Below, piece after piece: positions 40,548 through 48,560 of a DNA stretch of 64,000 nt (positions are counted from its first letter, which is position 1; each line of letters begins with the position of its first letter). The notes beneath the pieces are model-generated. The model was not told the DNA's origin and did no database searches. It was given only the letters and a program-made list of their open reading frames with translations. The position numbers and the translations under genes are program-made. Source of the stretch: Saprospira sp. CCB-QB6 (lineage in GTDB: Bacteria > Bacteroidota > Bacteroidia > Chitinophagales > Saprospiraceae); the NCBI RefSeq assembly GCF_028464065.1, contig NZ_CP116808.1, positions 2,683,501-2,747,500 of the forward strand, in the 5' to 3' direction.

Positions 40548-40742
40548 GGGGCTGCCCCTCCCGCCGGGTTGAAACCCAGCGCAAAGCGGTATCGCTTTGC
40601 GAAGCTATACAAAATGAGGGTTGAAACCCTCATGAATTATTGGTCGGGTCGGGCTGTGTCAGGGCTCGCAGTTCTGCTCGGCCCTGCGCCGCTAAGGCGG
40701 CTGGGTCTGCGCCTTCGGCGCACCCCTTTCCATCCCTCAGCC
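40548..40742 (+). repeat. Structured intergenic element, copy 14 (class A, expanded)
   Basis: Class A ends with outer GGGGCTG/CAGCC, but hairpin 1 holds about 75 extra bases with three nested hairpins: GGGTT-GA-AACCC, CGCAAAGCG-GTAT-CGCTTTGCG, ATGAGGGTT-GA-AACCCTCAT. Inner helix GGG/CCC. Hairpin 2 GCCGC-TAA-GGCGGC imperfect. Hairpin 3 TGCGCC-TTC-GGCGCA. Confidence 0.86.
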
Positions 40743-40823
40743 TGCGGCTTAGCAGCCGCTTGAAAATGGCATCGCTTCGCTATTTTAAATAGAGAGACTA
40801 GGGGAGAGGTAGTGAAATGGGGA

Positions 40824-40862
40824 TAAAAAAAGTCCAGCTGCACTAAGCAACTGGACTTTTGG
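40824..40862 (-). terminator. Terminator of proS
   Basis: On the minus strand: stem AAAAGTCCAG/CTGGACTTTT, 13-base loop, run of seven T. It lies beyond structured copy 15, so the element is inside the proS 3' untranslated region. Confidence 0.82.
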
Positions 40863-40878
40863 TCTAAAGGGCGTCCTA

Positions 40879-41017
40879 CAGGCGGCGAAGCCGCCGCAGG
40901 CTGAGGGATGGATAGCAGTGGCGCGAAGCGCCAGACCCAGCCGCCGAAGGCGGCGCAGGGCCGAGCGAACTGCGAGCTGCGGCACAGCCCGACCCGCCTG
41001 CAGGGCGGGGCAGCCCC
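40879..41017 (-). repeat. Structured intergenic element, copy 15 (class A)
   Basis: Minus strand: outer GGGGCTG/CAGCC. Hairpin 1 CCCGCC-TGC-AGGCGGG imperfect. Inner helix GCAG/CTGC. Hairpin 2 GCCGCC-TTC-GGCGGC. Hairpin 3 TGGCGC-TTC-GCGCCA. It lies 12 bases after the proS stop. Confidence 0.87.
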
Positions 41018-41028
41018 AAACCTTTATG

Positions 41029-42510
41029 CTAATAAGCTTTGGCAAAAAGCACTCTTGCTTTGGCGGGAGCGCCTGTGAGCACGCATTTGGGCTCGGCAAC
41101 TTCCTCGGCGCCGGCTGGAGTTTCTAGAGGGATACAGCGGCTAGTGGCGCCAGTGAGTTCCTTAATTTTGAGCTCGGTTTCGGTGGTCCCATCCCAGTAG
41201 GCATAGGCAAAACCGCCTTTATTTTCGATTACATCGACAAACTCCTCCCAGTTGTTTACGATATGAGTTCCTTCGTCTAGGCGGGCTTTGGCCTTATTGA
41301 AAAGGTTAGTTTGGATATCGTCGAGTAGGTTTTTGATACTTTGGGCTAGGCCTTCGAGGGGGTAGCTCATTTTTTCTTTGGTATCGCGGCGGGCCACTTC
41401 AATTTGGCCATTGGCAAGGTCGCGTTTACCGAGAGCGAGGCGGACGGGGATACCGTGCATCTCATGTTCGGCGAACTTGAAGCCAGGGCGGCGTTTGCGG
41501 TCGTCATCATACTTCACGCTAATGTCAAGTGCTTTGAGTTCGTCCATGATTTGGGTGACAACGGCATCAATTTCATCATTGGGTTTGGGAATAGGAATGA
41601 TGACCACTTGAGTGGGGGCGATGCGAGGAGGAAGGACCAGGCCTTCATCATCGGAATGCGTCATAATGAGCGCGCCCATTAGGCGGGTAGAAACGCCCCA
41701 AGAGGTGGCCCAAACGTATTCTTCTTTATTCTTTTCGTTGAGGTATTTCACATCAAAGGCCTTGGCAAAATTTTGACCTAGGAAGTGAGATGTACCGGCT
41801 TGCAGAGCTTTGCCGTCTTGCATAAGGGCCTCGATAGTATAGGTGTCTTCGGCACCGGCAAAGCGTTCGTAGGCTGTTTTTTCGCCTTTATAGACAGGCA
41901 TAGCGAGGATCTCCTCGGCAAAGTTAGCGTAAACTTCTAGCATTTGGCGGGCTTCGGCCACGGCTTCCTCTTGAGTAGCGTGGGCGGTATGTCCTTCTTG
42001 CCAAAGGAACTCTGCGGTACGGAGGAAAAAGCGGGTACGCATTTCCCAGCGCATCACATTGGCCCATTGGTTAATGAGTAGAGGGAGGTCGCGATAAGAA
42101 GAGATCCAGTCGCGATAAGTGTCCCAGATAATCGTTTCGGAAGTGGGGCGGATGATCAGCTCTTCTTCTAGTTTGGCGTCGGGGTCTACTACTACACCCT
42201 GGCCTTCGGGATCATTCATGAGGCGGTGGTGAGTGACCACGGCGCATTCTTTGGCAAAGCCCTCTACATGTTCTGCTTCTTTAGACAAAAAGCTTTTGGG
42301 GATAAGGAGTGGGAAATAGGCATTTTGGTGACCTGTTTCTTTAAATCTGCGGTCCAAATCGTCGCGCATCTTTTCCCAAACAGCATAGCCATAAGGCTTA
42401 ATAACCATACAGCCGCGCACTTTGGAATTAGCGGCTAGATTGGCCTTTTTAACAATGTCTAAGTACCACTGAGAGTAGTCTTCTTGTTGGGCGGTAATCT
42501 CCTTTGCCAT
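41029..42510 (-). CDS. proS: Prolyl-tRNA synthetase, eukaryote/archaeal-like type
   Basis: A 493-residue class II synthetase that charges tRNA-Pro. Class II motif 2 is seen at [25 protein letters not shown] and motif 3 in the [28 protein letters not shown] stretch (long motifs given by key parts). It is shorter than the E. coli type, lacks the inserted editing domain, and ends in the conserved tyrosine (FAKAY) seen in ProS of the archaeal/eukaryotic type. The C-terminal zinc-domain region has only a few cysteines (CIPLETP, KCVLTG), so metal binding may be partial. Single gene. Confidence 0.93.
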   Translation of the reverse strand: MAKEITAQQEDYSQWYLDIVKKANLAANSKVRGCMVIKPYGYAVWEKMRDDLDRRFKETGHQNAYFPLLIPKSFLSKEAEHVEGFAKECAVVTHHRLMNDPEGQGVVVDPDAKLEEELIIRPTSETIIWDTYRDWISSYRDLPLLINQWANVMRWEMRTRFFLRTAEFLWQEGHTAHATQEEAVAEARQMLEVYANFAEEILAMPVYKGEKTAYERFAGAEDTYTIEALMQDGKALQAGTSHFLGQNFAKAFDVKYLNEKNKEEYVWATSWGVSTRLMGALIMTHSDDEGLVLPPRIAPTQVVIIPIPKPNDEIDAVVTQIMDELKALDISVKYDDDRKRRPGFKFAEHEMHGIPVRLALGKRDLANGQIEVARRDTKEKMSYPLEGLAQSIKNLLDDIQTNLFNKAKARLDEGTHIVNNWEEFVDVIENKGGFAYAYWDGTTETELKIKELTGATSRCIPLETPAGAEEVAEPKCVLTGAPAKARVLFAKAY

Positions 42511-42727
42511 CGGTTTATTGGTATATTTTTTGGTCCATTAATGAGGTGGACCTGAACGATAAATGCTTATTAAAGGTGGCCTTTTTGCTTATGGAACGTT
42601 AAAGTTTAGGCAAGCAGTTGCTTTTCAAAACTTAAGCTTTAAAAAAGCTGTATATTCATTAGGCGGCCAAAAGGCCCACAAAGTTAAAAAAAGGACTAAA
42701 AGTACAGTTGAAAATACCGAAATATCT

Positions 42728-44014
42728 ATGAAAAATCAAGCACTCCCTATTTTCTTGGCCTTCTTCGCCATCTTTTTAATGGGGCCCCAAGCTTGGGCCC
42801 AATACGATGACATTTATTTTGATGGAGAAGAGGAGCCTGTGGCTCAGCAGCAGAACTATCAGGAGCCGCCTACGACTTACGATCAGAATAGTTATGATCG
42901 TCCGGAGCAAGAATACGTTGATGCTCGCTATGATAATGCTTATGCGGCTCGTATTCGTCGATTTCATCGTCCTGCTCGGGGTTTTAATTATTACAGTAAT
43001 TATTATGTAGATAGTTATTGGTACAACCCTTATGCCCCTGGGATGAACATTTATTGTTACAATAGCTATCGTCCTCGTCGTTGGAGACGTTGGGGCTGGA
43101 GTTATAGTTATGGTTGGGGGTACAGTAATTCTTATTATGATCCTTGGTATAACCCCTACAATAACTGGGGGTATAACCCTTATAACAATTGGGGCTGGGG
43201 CTATAATCCTTATAGAAGAGCTTATAATCAAGGGTATTGGAATGGTTACCATAATGGTTATTATGGAGGAGGAAACAACTGGTATTATGAAAGCTCTGCG
43301 CCTAATGCGGCCAATTATGTAACGACTCGTTACAGTCGTGGTAGTGATCCTAATATTCAAAGAAGTCGAACTCGAGCAGTAAGTGGGTATGACACTCATC
43401 AGCGACAAGTTGCGCCAGCATCCTTGCATACTAGTGGGGTGATGACTCCTAATCGTTCAAGAGGGAGTGATTTGGGGACAGTGAATAGTGGAGGAAATAA
43501 TGGTCGGAGCAATCCTCAGACGCAAACGGCTGTGCCGAATACGGGTCGTTCAAGAGGGAGTGATTTGGGGACAGTGAATAGTGGAGGAAATAGTGGTCGG
43601 AGCAATCCTCAGACGCAAACGGCTGTGCCGAATACGGGTCGTTCAAGAGGGAGTGATTTGGGGACAGTGAATAGTGGAGGAAATAGTGGTCGGAGCAATC
43701 CTCAGACGCAAACGGCTGTGCCGAATACGGGTCGTTCAAGAGGGAGTGATTTGGGGACAGTGAATAGTGGAGGAAATAGTGGTCGGAGCAATCCTCAGAC
43801 GCAAACGGCTGTGCCGAATACGGGGCGTTCAAGAGGGAGTGATTTGGGCGGAATGAATAACAATCGTACGAATAGAAGCAATCGTCCTACTCGTTCATAT
43901 AATAACTCATCTCGTTCCTCATCTCCTTCTCGCTCCTCTAGTAGAAGTAGCAGTCGAACGAATAGTTCTTCTCGTTCTTCCTCAAAATCTTCTGGTAGAA
44001 GTAGAGGTCGTTAA
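42728..44014 (+). CDS. Exported low-complexity protein with Tyr/Asn-rich and tandem Arg/Ser-rich regions
   Basis: About 428 residues from ATG 42728. The longer frame from 42563 adds a segment before the signal peptide (IFLAFFAIFLMGPQAWAQ). Residues about 85-195 are rich in Tyr, Trp, Asn and Gly (YNPYNNWGYNPYNNWGW). Then a 31-residue unit repeats four times and partly a fifth (key residues GRSRGSDLGTVNSGGNSGRS), encoded by 93-bp direct repeats at 43454-43848. The C-terminus is Ser/Arg-rich. It has no known domain; an RNA-, matrix- or appendage-binding secreted protein is conceivable. The repeats probably vary in copy number between strains. Confidence 0.72.
   Translation: MKNQALPIFLAFFAIFLMGPQAWAQYDDIYFDGEEEPVAQQQNYQEPPTTYDQNSYDRPEQEYVDARYDNAYAARIRRFHRPARGFNYYSNYYVDSYWYNPYAPGMNIYCYNSYRPRRWRRWGWSYSYGWGYSNSYYDPWYNPYNNWGYNPYNNWGWGYNPYRRAYNQGYWNGYHNGYYGGGNNWYYESSAPNAANYVTTRYSRGSDPNIQRSRTRAVSGYDTHQRQVAPASLHTSGVMTPNRSRGSDLGTVNSGGNNGRSNPQTQTAVPNTGRSRGSDLGTVNSGGNSGRSNPQTQTAVPNTGRSRGSDLGTVNSGGNSGRSNPQTQTAVPNTGRSRGSDLGTVNSGGNSGRSNPQTQTAVPNTGRSRGSDLGGMNNNRTNRSNRPTRSYNNSSRSSSPSRSSSRSSSRTNSSSRSSSKSSGRSRGR
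43454..43848 (+). repeat. 93-bp tandem repeat inside the exported protein
   Basis: Four full copies (43454, 43547, 43640, 43733) and a partial fifth from 43826. Copies 2-4 are nearly identical; copy 1 differs by AAT versus AGT and the last copy ends GGGGC instead of GGGTC. Because 93 is divisible by three, the reading frame is kept, and the opposite strand is also open by chance. Confidence 0.95.
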
Positions 44015-44042
44015 GCAGAAGATGAAATCTTAAGTGTTAAGA

Positions 44043-44080
44043 AAAAAGCCAACTCCTTCAAAAGAGTTGGCTTTTTGTTT
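44043..44080 (+). terminator. Terminator of the low-complexity protein gene
   Basis: Stem AAAAAGCCAACTC/GAGTTGGCTTTTT, 8-base loop, T run. Confidence 0.9.
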
Positions 44081-44110
44081 TTGGTCCAGAAAGCGAGCGT
44101 AGCGAGCTTT

Positions 44111-44223
44111 GGCCTAGCGATGTGGAAGGGTGGCCGAAGGCCAGACCGAGGCGCTTTAGCGCCGAAGGGCCGAGCAGAACTGCGAGCCCTGAAACGTAGC
44201 GCCTGCCGCAGGCAGGAGGCCCC
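44111..44223 (-). repeat. Structured intergenic element, copy 16 (class B)
   Basis: Minus strand: outer GGCCT/AGGCC. Hairpin 1 CCTGCC-TGC-GGCAGG. Linker GCGCTACG. Inner helix AGGG/CCCT, a unique compensating pair. Hairpin 2 GGCGC-TAAA-GCGCC. Hairpin 3 TGGCC-TTC-GGCCA. It lies between two terminators. Confidence 0.87.
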
Positions 44224-44231
44224 GAAATACA

Positions 44232-44268
44232 ATAAAAAAGCCCTTCTACTGAGCAGCAGAAGGGCTTA
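44232..44268 (-). terminator. Terminator of the S8 protease gene
   Basis: On the minus strand: AAGCCCTTCT/AGAAGGGCTT with 10-base loop and six T. Confidence 0.85.
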
Positions 44269-44290
44269 ATTATATTAGGTTAGAAGTTGT

Positions 44291-45895
44291 TTATTTCTTC
44301 TCTTTAACCATTTTTTCGGCTAGTTCGAGTGCTTTATAAGCGTTAACTACACCGCCTTTTTTACAAAGGTCAGAGAACTTGACAAGTTCGTTTGTACCAG
44401 GTTTGTTCACTTCATAGTCAACAAGAACGATTGATTTCTCTAGGCATTCTTTGAGTTCTTGGCCAGTGAGTTCGGGATAGTAAGCTTTAACCAAAGCGGC
44501 AACACCAGCCACAACGGGAGCGGCCATACTGGTACCGCTTAGGGCTTCGTATTCTCCTTCAGGAACTGTAGAGTAAATGTCTACACCAGGGGCGAAAATA
44601 TCTACTGTGCTAGCGCCGTAGTTAGAGAAAACAGCGGGAGCGTCTGCGGCGCCTTTCCAAGAAAGGGCACCAACTTCGATCCAGTTATCGGCTTCTTTGG
44701 GGCCGCGCTTGTAAGAGTCTTTTCCTTTTTGGTAGAAGGCCGTGGGGAAGTTATATTCTACATCCGTGTTTTTGTTGTCGTTACCAGCGGCATGCACGAG
44801 TAGAACACCTTTTTTAGCGGCATATTTTACGGCTTTATCAACAATTTTTTTGTTGTAAGAGTAAGCTTTACCAAAGCTCATGTTGATAATGTCGGCGCCA
44901 TTATCTACGGCATAGCGGATAGCGTTAGCCACATCTTTATCGCGCTCATCTCCGTTAGGAACGGTGCGGATGGACATGATTTCTACATTATCGGCTACGC
45001 CCATCATCCCAAGGTCATTTGTGCGAACGGCGGCGATGATACCGGCTACGTGCGTACCGTGTTGGGCATCGGGGCCATAAACATCATTGTTTCCGTAGAA
45101 GCGTTCAGATTGTTTTTGGTAGTTATCGCCAACAGTGGGACGGGGATCAAAGTCCTCGTTGAGGAAGTAATCTACATTCATGCTGAAGTAGTTTACAGCA
45201 CCTTCTAGTTGTTCTTTCAAGTCTTTGCTAGGTACCTGAGCTAGGGTAGGAGCTAGCATTGCAACGGCTTGCTTGAGGTCGTCGCTAGCATCTTCAGGAA
45301 TCTTTTCGAGGTCTTCAGCGCTAAAATCGTCTGTACCGAGTTCTTTTTCTACCAATTTGAAGGCGTCGAGGATCATGCCGTATTGAGATTTGCGTTGCTT
45401 CATCTCTTTGCGGCGAGTTTCGTATTCTTCTTTGATTTTTTCAAAAAAGGCTTTTTCCTTTTTGTTGAGTTTTTTCTTGGCTTTGAGTTCGCGGTAGAGG
45501 CGAGTGAGTTCCAAGTTTTCATAATTGACGTTTTTGCCATCGGCGCCGCCAATAAAGTTCCAGCCATGGATATCGTCTACATAGCCGTTTTTGTCATCGT
45601 CAATGCCATTACCCGCAATTTCGTTGGGGTTTACCCACATCACGTCTTTGAGGTCTTCATGTTCGGGATCTACGCCAGAGTCAATCACGGCAACCAAGAC
45701 TTTTTTCTTAGGCTTTTTGTCTTTTAGGAGTTCCTTGTATGCTTTTTCAGTGCTTACTCCATGTACTTTATCTTCTGTGAGGTCCAAGTTGAACCAGTTT
45801 TCAGGAGCTTTTTCTGCTGGGGCCTGAGCCTGTAGGCTAAGAGAAAGGGCCAAAAAGCCAATCCCTGCTACTTTAGATTTCCAATTCCAAGTCAT
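44291..45895 (-). CDS. Subtilisin-like serine protease (family S8)
   Basis: A 534-residue exported protease. Signal peptide ends about LQAQAPAEK. Catalytic Asp72 in VLVAVIDSGVDPEHEDL, His near 280 in AQHGTHVAGIIAA, Ser near 456 in GTSMAAPVVAGVAALV; the oxyanion Asn lies in VHAAGNDNKNT. Between Asp and His is an insertion of about 160 residues with charged helical coil (LYRELKAKKKLNKKEKAFFEK), much larger than in simple subtilisins. There is no C-terminal T9SS sorting domain, so it probably stays in the periplasm or leaves another way. No N-terminal inhibitor prodomain is recognisable between signal and Asp72. Confidence 0.92.
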   Translation of the reverse strand: MTWNWKSKVAGIGFLALSLSLQAQAPAEKAPENWFNLDLTEDKVHGVSTEKAYKELLKDKKPKKKVLVAVIDSGVDPEHEDLKDVMWVNPNEIAGNGIDDDKNGYVDDIHGWNFIGGADGKNVNYENLELTRLYRELKAKKKLNKKEKAFFEKIKEEYETRRKEMKQRKSQYGMILDAFKLVEKELGTDDFSAEDLEKIPEDASDDLKQAVAMLAPTLAQVPSKDLKEQLEGAVNYFSMNVDYFLNEDFDPRPTVGDNYQKQSERFYGNNDVYGPDAQHGTHVAGIIAAVRTNDLGMMGVADNVEIMSIRTVPNGDERDKDVANAIRYAVDNGADIINMSFGKAYSYNKKIVDKAVKYAAKKGVLLVHAAGNDNKNTDVEYNFPTAFYQKGKDSYKRGPKEADNWIEVGALSWKGAADAPAVFSNYGASTVDIFAPGVDIYSTVPEGEYEALSGTSMAAPVVAGVAALVKAYYPELTGQELKECLEKSIVLVDYEVNKPGTNELVKFSDLCKKGGVVNAYKALELAEKMVKEKK

Positions 45896-45991
45896 TAGAA
45901 TATAATTATAATTTAAGGTAGATAATATCTTGCGGACAATAAGAATACGCTTTTTTAAGCTGATTTATTCCTTTGTTTTTTGCTTATCCGA

Positions 45992-46031
45992 CAAAAGACC
46001 GCCCTAAACCGACAGTTTAGGGCGGTCTTTA
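45992..46031 (-). terminator. Terminator of the FabH-like gene
   Basis: A 16-bp stem AAAGACCGCCCTAAAC and complement, loop CGACA; only short T runs. Confidence 0.8.
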
Positions 46032-46050
46032 TACTAATGCGAAAGGACTT

Positions 46051-47109
46051 TTACCACTCAATCAAGGCAGAAGCCCAGGTAAATCCGCTACCAAAGGCAG
46101 CCAAACAAACTAAATCACCTTCTTTGATCTTGCCTTCTTCCCAAGCTTCGCAAAGTGCAATTGGAATAGAAGCAGCAGTGGTATTGCCATACTTTTGAAT
46201 GTTGTTGTACACTTTCTCATCGCTTAGCCCCATGCGTTTTTGTACAAACTGAGCAATACGCAAATTCGCTTGGTGAGGAATCAACATATCAATTTCTTCT
46301 ACCCCTTTCTGGTTAGCTTGTAGGGCTTCCATAATGACTTCAGGAAAACGAACTACCGCATTTTTAAAGACAAAGGGACCATCCATATTGGGGTAAATAT
46401 GTCCAGCTTCTACCATCTCTGGCGTAATGAGCATAGAATCCCAAGCACTGTCCAAATGGAAATCATCAGTCTCCCCTGTGAAAATTCCACCATGTGCACC
46501 CGGGTTAATGTAAGCCAAACGCTCGGCATGTTCTCCCTGAGCATGCAAATGCGTAGACAAAATACCTTGGCCTTCTTTAGTGGTTGGTTGCAAGACTACC
46601 GCTCCAGCACCATCACCAAAAATAACCGTCACATTACGACCTCTGGTGCTAAAGTCTAAGCCCGCAGAATGCGTCTCAGAACCGACAACCAAAATATTTT
46701 TATACATGCCCGTTTTGATAAACTGATCGGCTACCGACAAGCTATATACAAAACCAGAACACTGATTGCGAATATCTAAAGCCCCAATATGACTCTTAAT
46801 GCCCAATTCGCGCTGCAATAATACCCCACAACCAGGGAAATAATAATCAGGACTCAAAGTCGCAAAAACAATAAAGTCAATATCATCTTTAGTGATTCCT
46901 GCCCGCTCAATCGCAATTTCTGCAGCCTTTACCGCCTGTGTAGTGGTATTCTCCTTATAACGGTCTACATAACGGCGCTCCTGAATACCTGTGCGCTCCT
47001 GAATCCACTCATCACTGGTCTCCATCACCTCTGTGAGGTCCTTATTGCTGATTACATTCTTGGGAACATAATGCCCAATTCCAGCAATTTTACTGCGTAC
47101 TTGCGTCAT
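46051..47109 (-). CDS. 3-oxoacyl-ACP synthase III (FabH-like)
   Basis: A 352-residue thiolase-fold condensing enzyme. Catalytic Cys117 in NQCSGFVYSL, His in LIPHQANLRIA and Asn in KYGNTTAASIP are intact. It is about 35 residues longer than E. coli FabH, with an insertion GAHGGIFTGETDDFHLDSAW in the middle, as in a second Bacteroidota FabH group. It could start fatty-acid synthesis from acetyl-CoA and malonyl-ACP, or act in a special pathway (branched, aryl-polyene or polyunsaturated products). It is not beside plsX, rpmF or DUF177, supporting the view that it is not the housekeeping copy. Confidence 0.85.
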   Translation of the reverse strand: MTQVRSKIAGIGHYVPKNVISNKDLTEVMETSDEWIQERTGIQERRYVDRYKENTTTQAVKAAEIAIERAGITKDDIDFIVFATLSPDYYFPGCGVLLQRELGIKSHIGALDIRNQCSGFVYSLSVADQFIKTGMYKNILVVGSETHSAGLDFSTRGRNVTVIFGDGAGAVVLQPTTKEGQGILSTHLHAQGEHAERLAYINPGAHGGIFTGETDDFHLDSAWDSMLITPEMVEAGHIYPNMDGPFVFKNAVVRFPEVIMEALQANQKGVEEIDMLIPHQANLRIAQFVQKRMGLSDEKVYNNIQKYGNTTAASIPIALCEAWEEGKIKEGDLVCLAAFGSGFTWASALIEW

Positions 47110-47150
47110 AGTTTTTCTTTTTTTGTAGAATTTTGAAAAGCTCTGGGCGG

Positions 47151-47180
47151 CAAAAATAAGTTTTTTCTCCTTTTTGCTAA
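47151..47180 (-). promoter_or_regulatory. Promoter of the FabH-like gene
   Basis: On the minus strand TTAG (47177-47180), 18-base spacer and TATTTTTG (47151-47158); the -7 box is perfect, the -33 weak. Confidence 0.55.
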
Positions 47181-47263
47181 GATAAATTAAACGCTAATTT
47201 CATATATAGTTTAAAGTCAGCCCAGTATAACCTATAGATTTCATCAATGCCCCTAACTAGGCA

Positions 47264-47303
47264 CAAAAAAAGCGATTTAGCAGCCGCTAAATCGCTTTTT
47301 TCC
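47264..47303 (-). terminator. Terminator of the NqrM-like gene
   Basis: Stem AAAAAAGCGATTTAG/CTAAATCGCTTTTTT, loop of six bases. Confidence 0.9.
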
Positions 47304-47317
47304 TCGAAAAAGAAAGC

Positions 47318-47530
47318 CTAAGCTTCTTCTACTTCCGGAAGTTGACACTCTTCCTCCGGCTTACGGCCACATACCGTACATTCCCCAATCTGATTCTTCA
47401 GTAAAGGGTTATTCTGGGCACAAGTCCCTCTAAAATCTTCTCCAACAAAAATTTTGCGGATGTTAATTAGCAAAAAGGCAAGAATCAATGCTCCAAATGC
47501 TACGGCAATGGTTAGCAAATTGCTCATCAT
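47318..47530 (-). CDS. Small membrane protein, NqrM-like
   Basis: A 70-residue protein. The N-terminal helix LLTIAVAFGALILAFLLINI anchors it; the rest is a small cysteine-rich part, GTCAQNNPLLKNQIGECTVCGRKPEEECQ (key Cys: TC, EC-TVC, EEC). NqrM, a maturation factor of Na+-NQR, has the same size, anchor and Cys-rich tail, and a common Bacteroidota family has this very motif. No nqr genes are in the window, so the role is by resemblance only; an iron-delivery or assembly role is plausible. Confidence 0.55.
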   Translation of the reverse strand: MMSNLLTIAVAFGALILAFLLINIRKIFVGEDFRGTCAQNNPLLKNQIGECTVCGRKPEEECQLPEVEEA

Positions 47531-47632
47531 AAGCGCTATGTTTTTTAGTATTTAGACCTCAAAGGCCCCCGCAAAACTAAGCATTTTTTAAATGAGTTCT
47601 TAGAAAAGCTTGACTTTTAGGTTTTATTAAAC

Positions 47633-47992
47633 CTAATCTTCATCCTCCTCATCCTCCTCATCATCCCAGTCAAAGTCGTCATCATCGTCCTCCTCTTCCT
47701 CATCGTCCTCATCGTCTTCCTCCTCCTCATCATCATCGTCCCAATCAAAATCTTCTTCCTCCTCTTCCTCCACAGCCAATTCAACTTCCTCCTCAACCTC
47801 TTCCACAACGGCCTCTACGACCACATCTTCTACAATCTCTTCCGCCACTTTTTCCTCTACAGCCTCAATTTTTTCCACTTTTTCCTTTTCCTGCCCACCC
47901 AATTGAGCCGTAGAAAACTGCACTTTGGTCAATCCTCGCTTGAAAAATTTGGCTCTCTCTTCCTTCGAACGGCTAGATACTGATCTTTTCAT
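47633..47992 (-). CDS. Acidic low-complexity protein
   Basis: A 119-residue protein. The first 30 residues are basic (MKRSVSSRSKEERAKFFKRG), the middle is Glu/Val-rich (EEKVAEEIVEDVV), and the C-terminal 45 residues are almost all Asp/Glu, with two DFDWDD motifs. The DNA is also strongly biased (GAA/GAT-type codons), so other frames stay open by composition. It has no known domain; a DNA-mimic, metal- or cation-buffering or chaperone-like tail are possible. The start MKR is followed by normal codons, which supports a real gene. Confidence 0.6.
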   Translation of the reverse strand: MKRSVSSRSKEERAKFFKRGLTKVQFSTAQLGGQEKEKVEKIEAVEEKVAEEIVEDVVVEAVVEEVEEEVELAVEEEEEEDFDWDDDDEEEEDDEDDEEEEDDDDDFDWDDEEDEEDED

Positions 47993-48059
47993 TTCCTTTA
48001 ATTTTTTTAGTTAAAAGCAACAAGCGTTGCCCAGTTTTGTTTCCAAAACAAATTAGGAA

Positions 48060-48166
48060 AAAAAAATGGCTAATTTATTTTATAACCGAATAAATCTATA
48101 TTGACTTTTAGAATATGTAGTGCCGCTCTACTTTACCCAAATTTATGTTGGTGTTGTTTCTTTTTA
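48060..48166. other. Spacer before copy 17
   Basis: AT-rich region without a supportable gene or clear promoter; the ORFs across it run through the repeat and are chance. Confidence 0.35.
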
Positions 48167-48291
48167 GGGGCTGCCCCTGCGGCCTTTCAGGCCTTGGGTC
48201 GGGCTGTGTCGTGGCTCGCAGCTCTGCTCGGCCCTGCGGCGCAAAGCGCCTTGGTCTGCGGCTGCGCCGCACCACTATCCATCCCTCAGCC
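48167..48291 (+). repeat. Structured intergenic element, copy 17 (class A)
   Basis: Outer GGGGCTG/CAGCC. Hairpin 1 GGCC-TTTCA-GGCC. Inner helix GTGG/CCAC, seen only in this copy. Hairpin 2 GGCGC-AAA-GCGCC. Hairpin 3 TGCGGC-TGC-GCCGCA. Large changes in both arms at once. Confidence 0.88.
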
Positions 48292-48560
48292 GCTCCTCCT
48301 TTTCCTTTCTTTTAACCCTTTTCTTCGGCCCCCATTTCTTCAGTATTTGGACCAATATAGCCGCTTCGCCTCCTTTTTTACCCTAAACCGCCCTTTTTTA
48401 TCATTATTTTGACTAAAAAATGGAAAACTATTTACTTTTTGCGTATAAAATAACTAACTTGTCTTATCTCTTAGATGTTGAGCACCGCAAAAGGATGGGC
48501 CCTTCCTAATTTTAGAATGCCCCTCCACTGCTTAAATTGTGCTCTTTAGACTGAAGTCTT
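48292..48560. other. Upstream region of the AddB-like gene
   Basis: About 270 bases with no gene. TTTTTGCG at 48438 and TAACTTGT near 48451 are too close together to form a consensus promoter. An inverted AGACT-GA-AGTCT lies directly before the start codon. Confidence 0.3.

Noticed and set aside
42776-43429. Long minus-strand ORF rich in Ile and Thr opposite the exported protein
   Set aside because: Composition mirrors the Tyr/Asn-rich plus-strand coding; no start context, domain or signal supports it.
43454-43848. Regular repeats suggesting a CRISPR array or an antisense gene
   Set aside because: Units are direct 93-bp repeats without spacers and lie inside an open reading frame; the opposite frame is open only because 93 is divisible by three.
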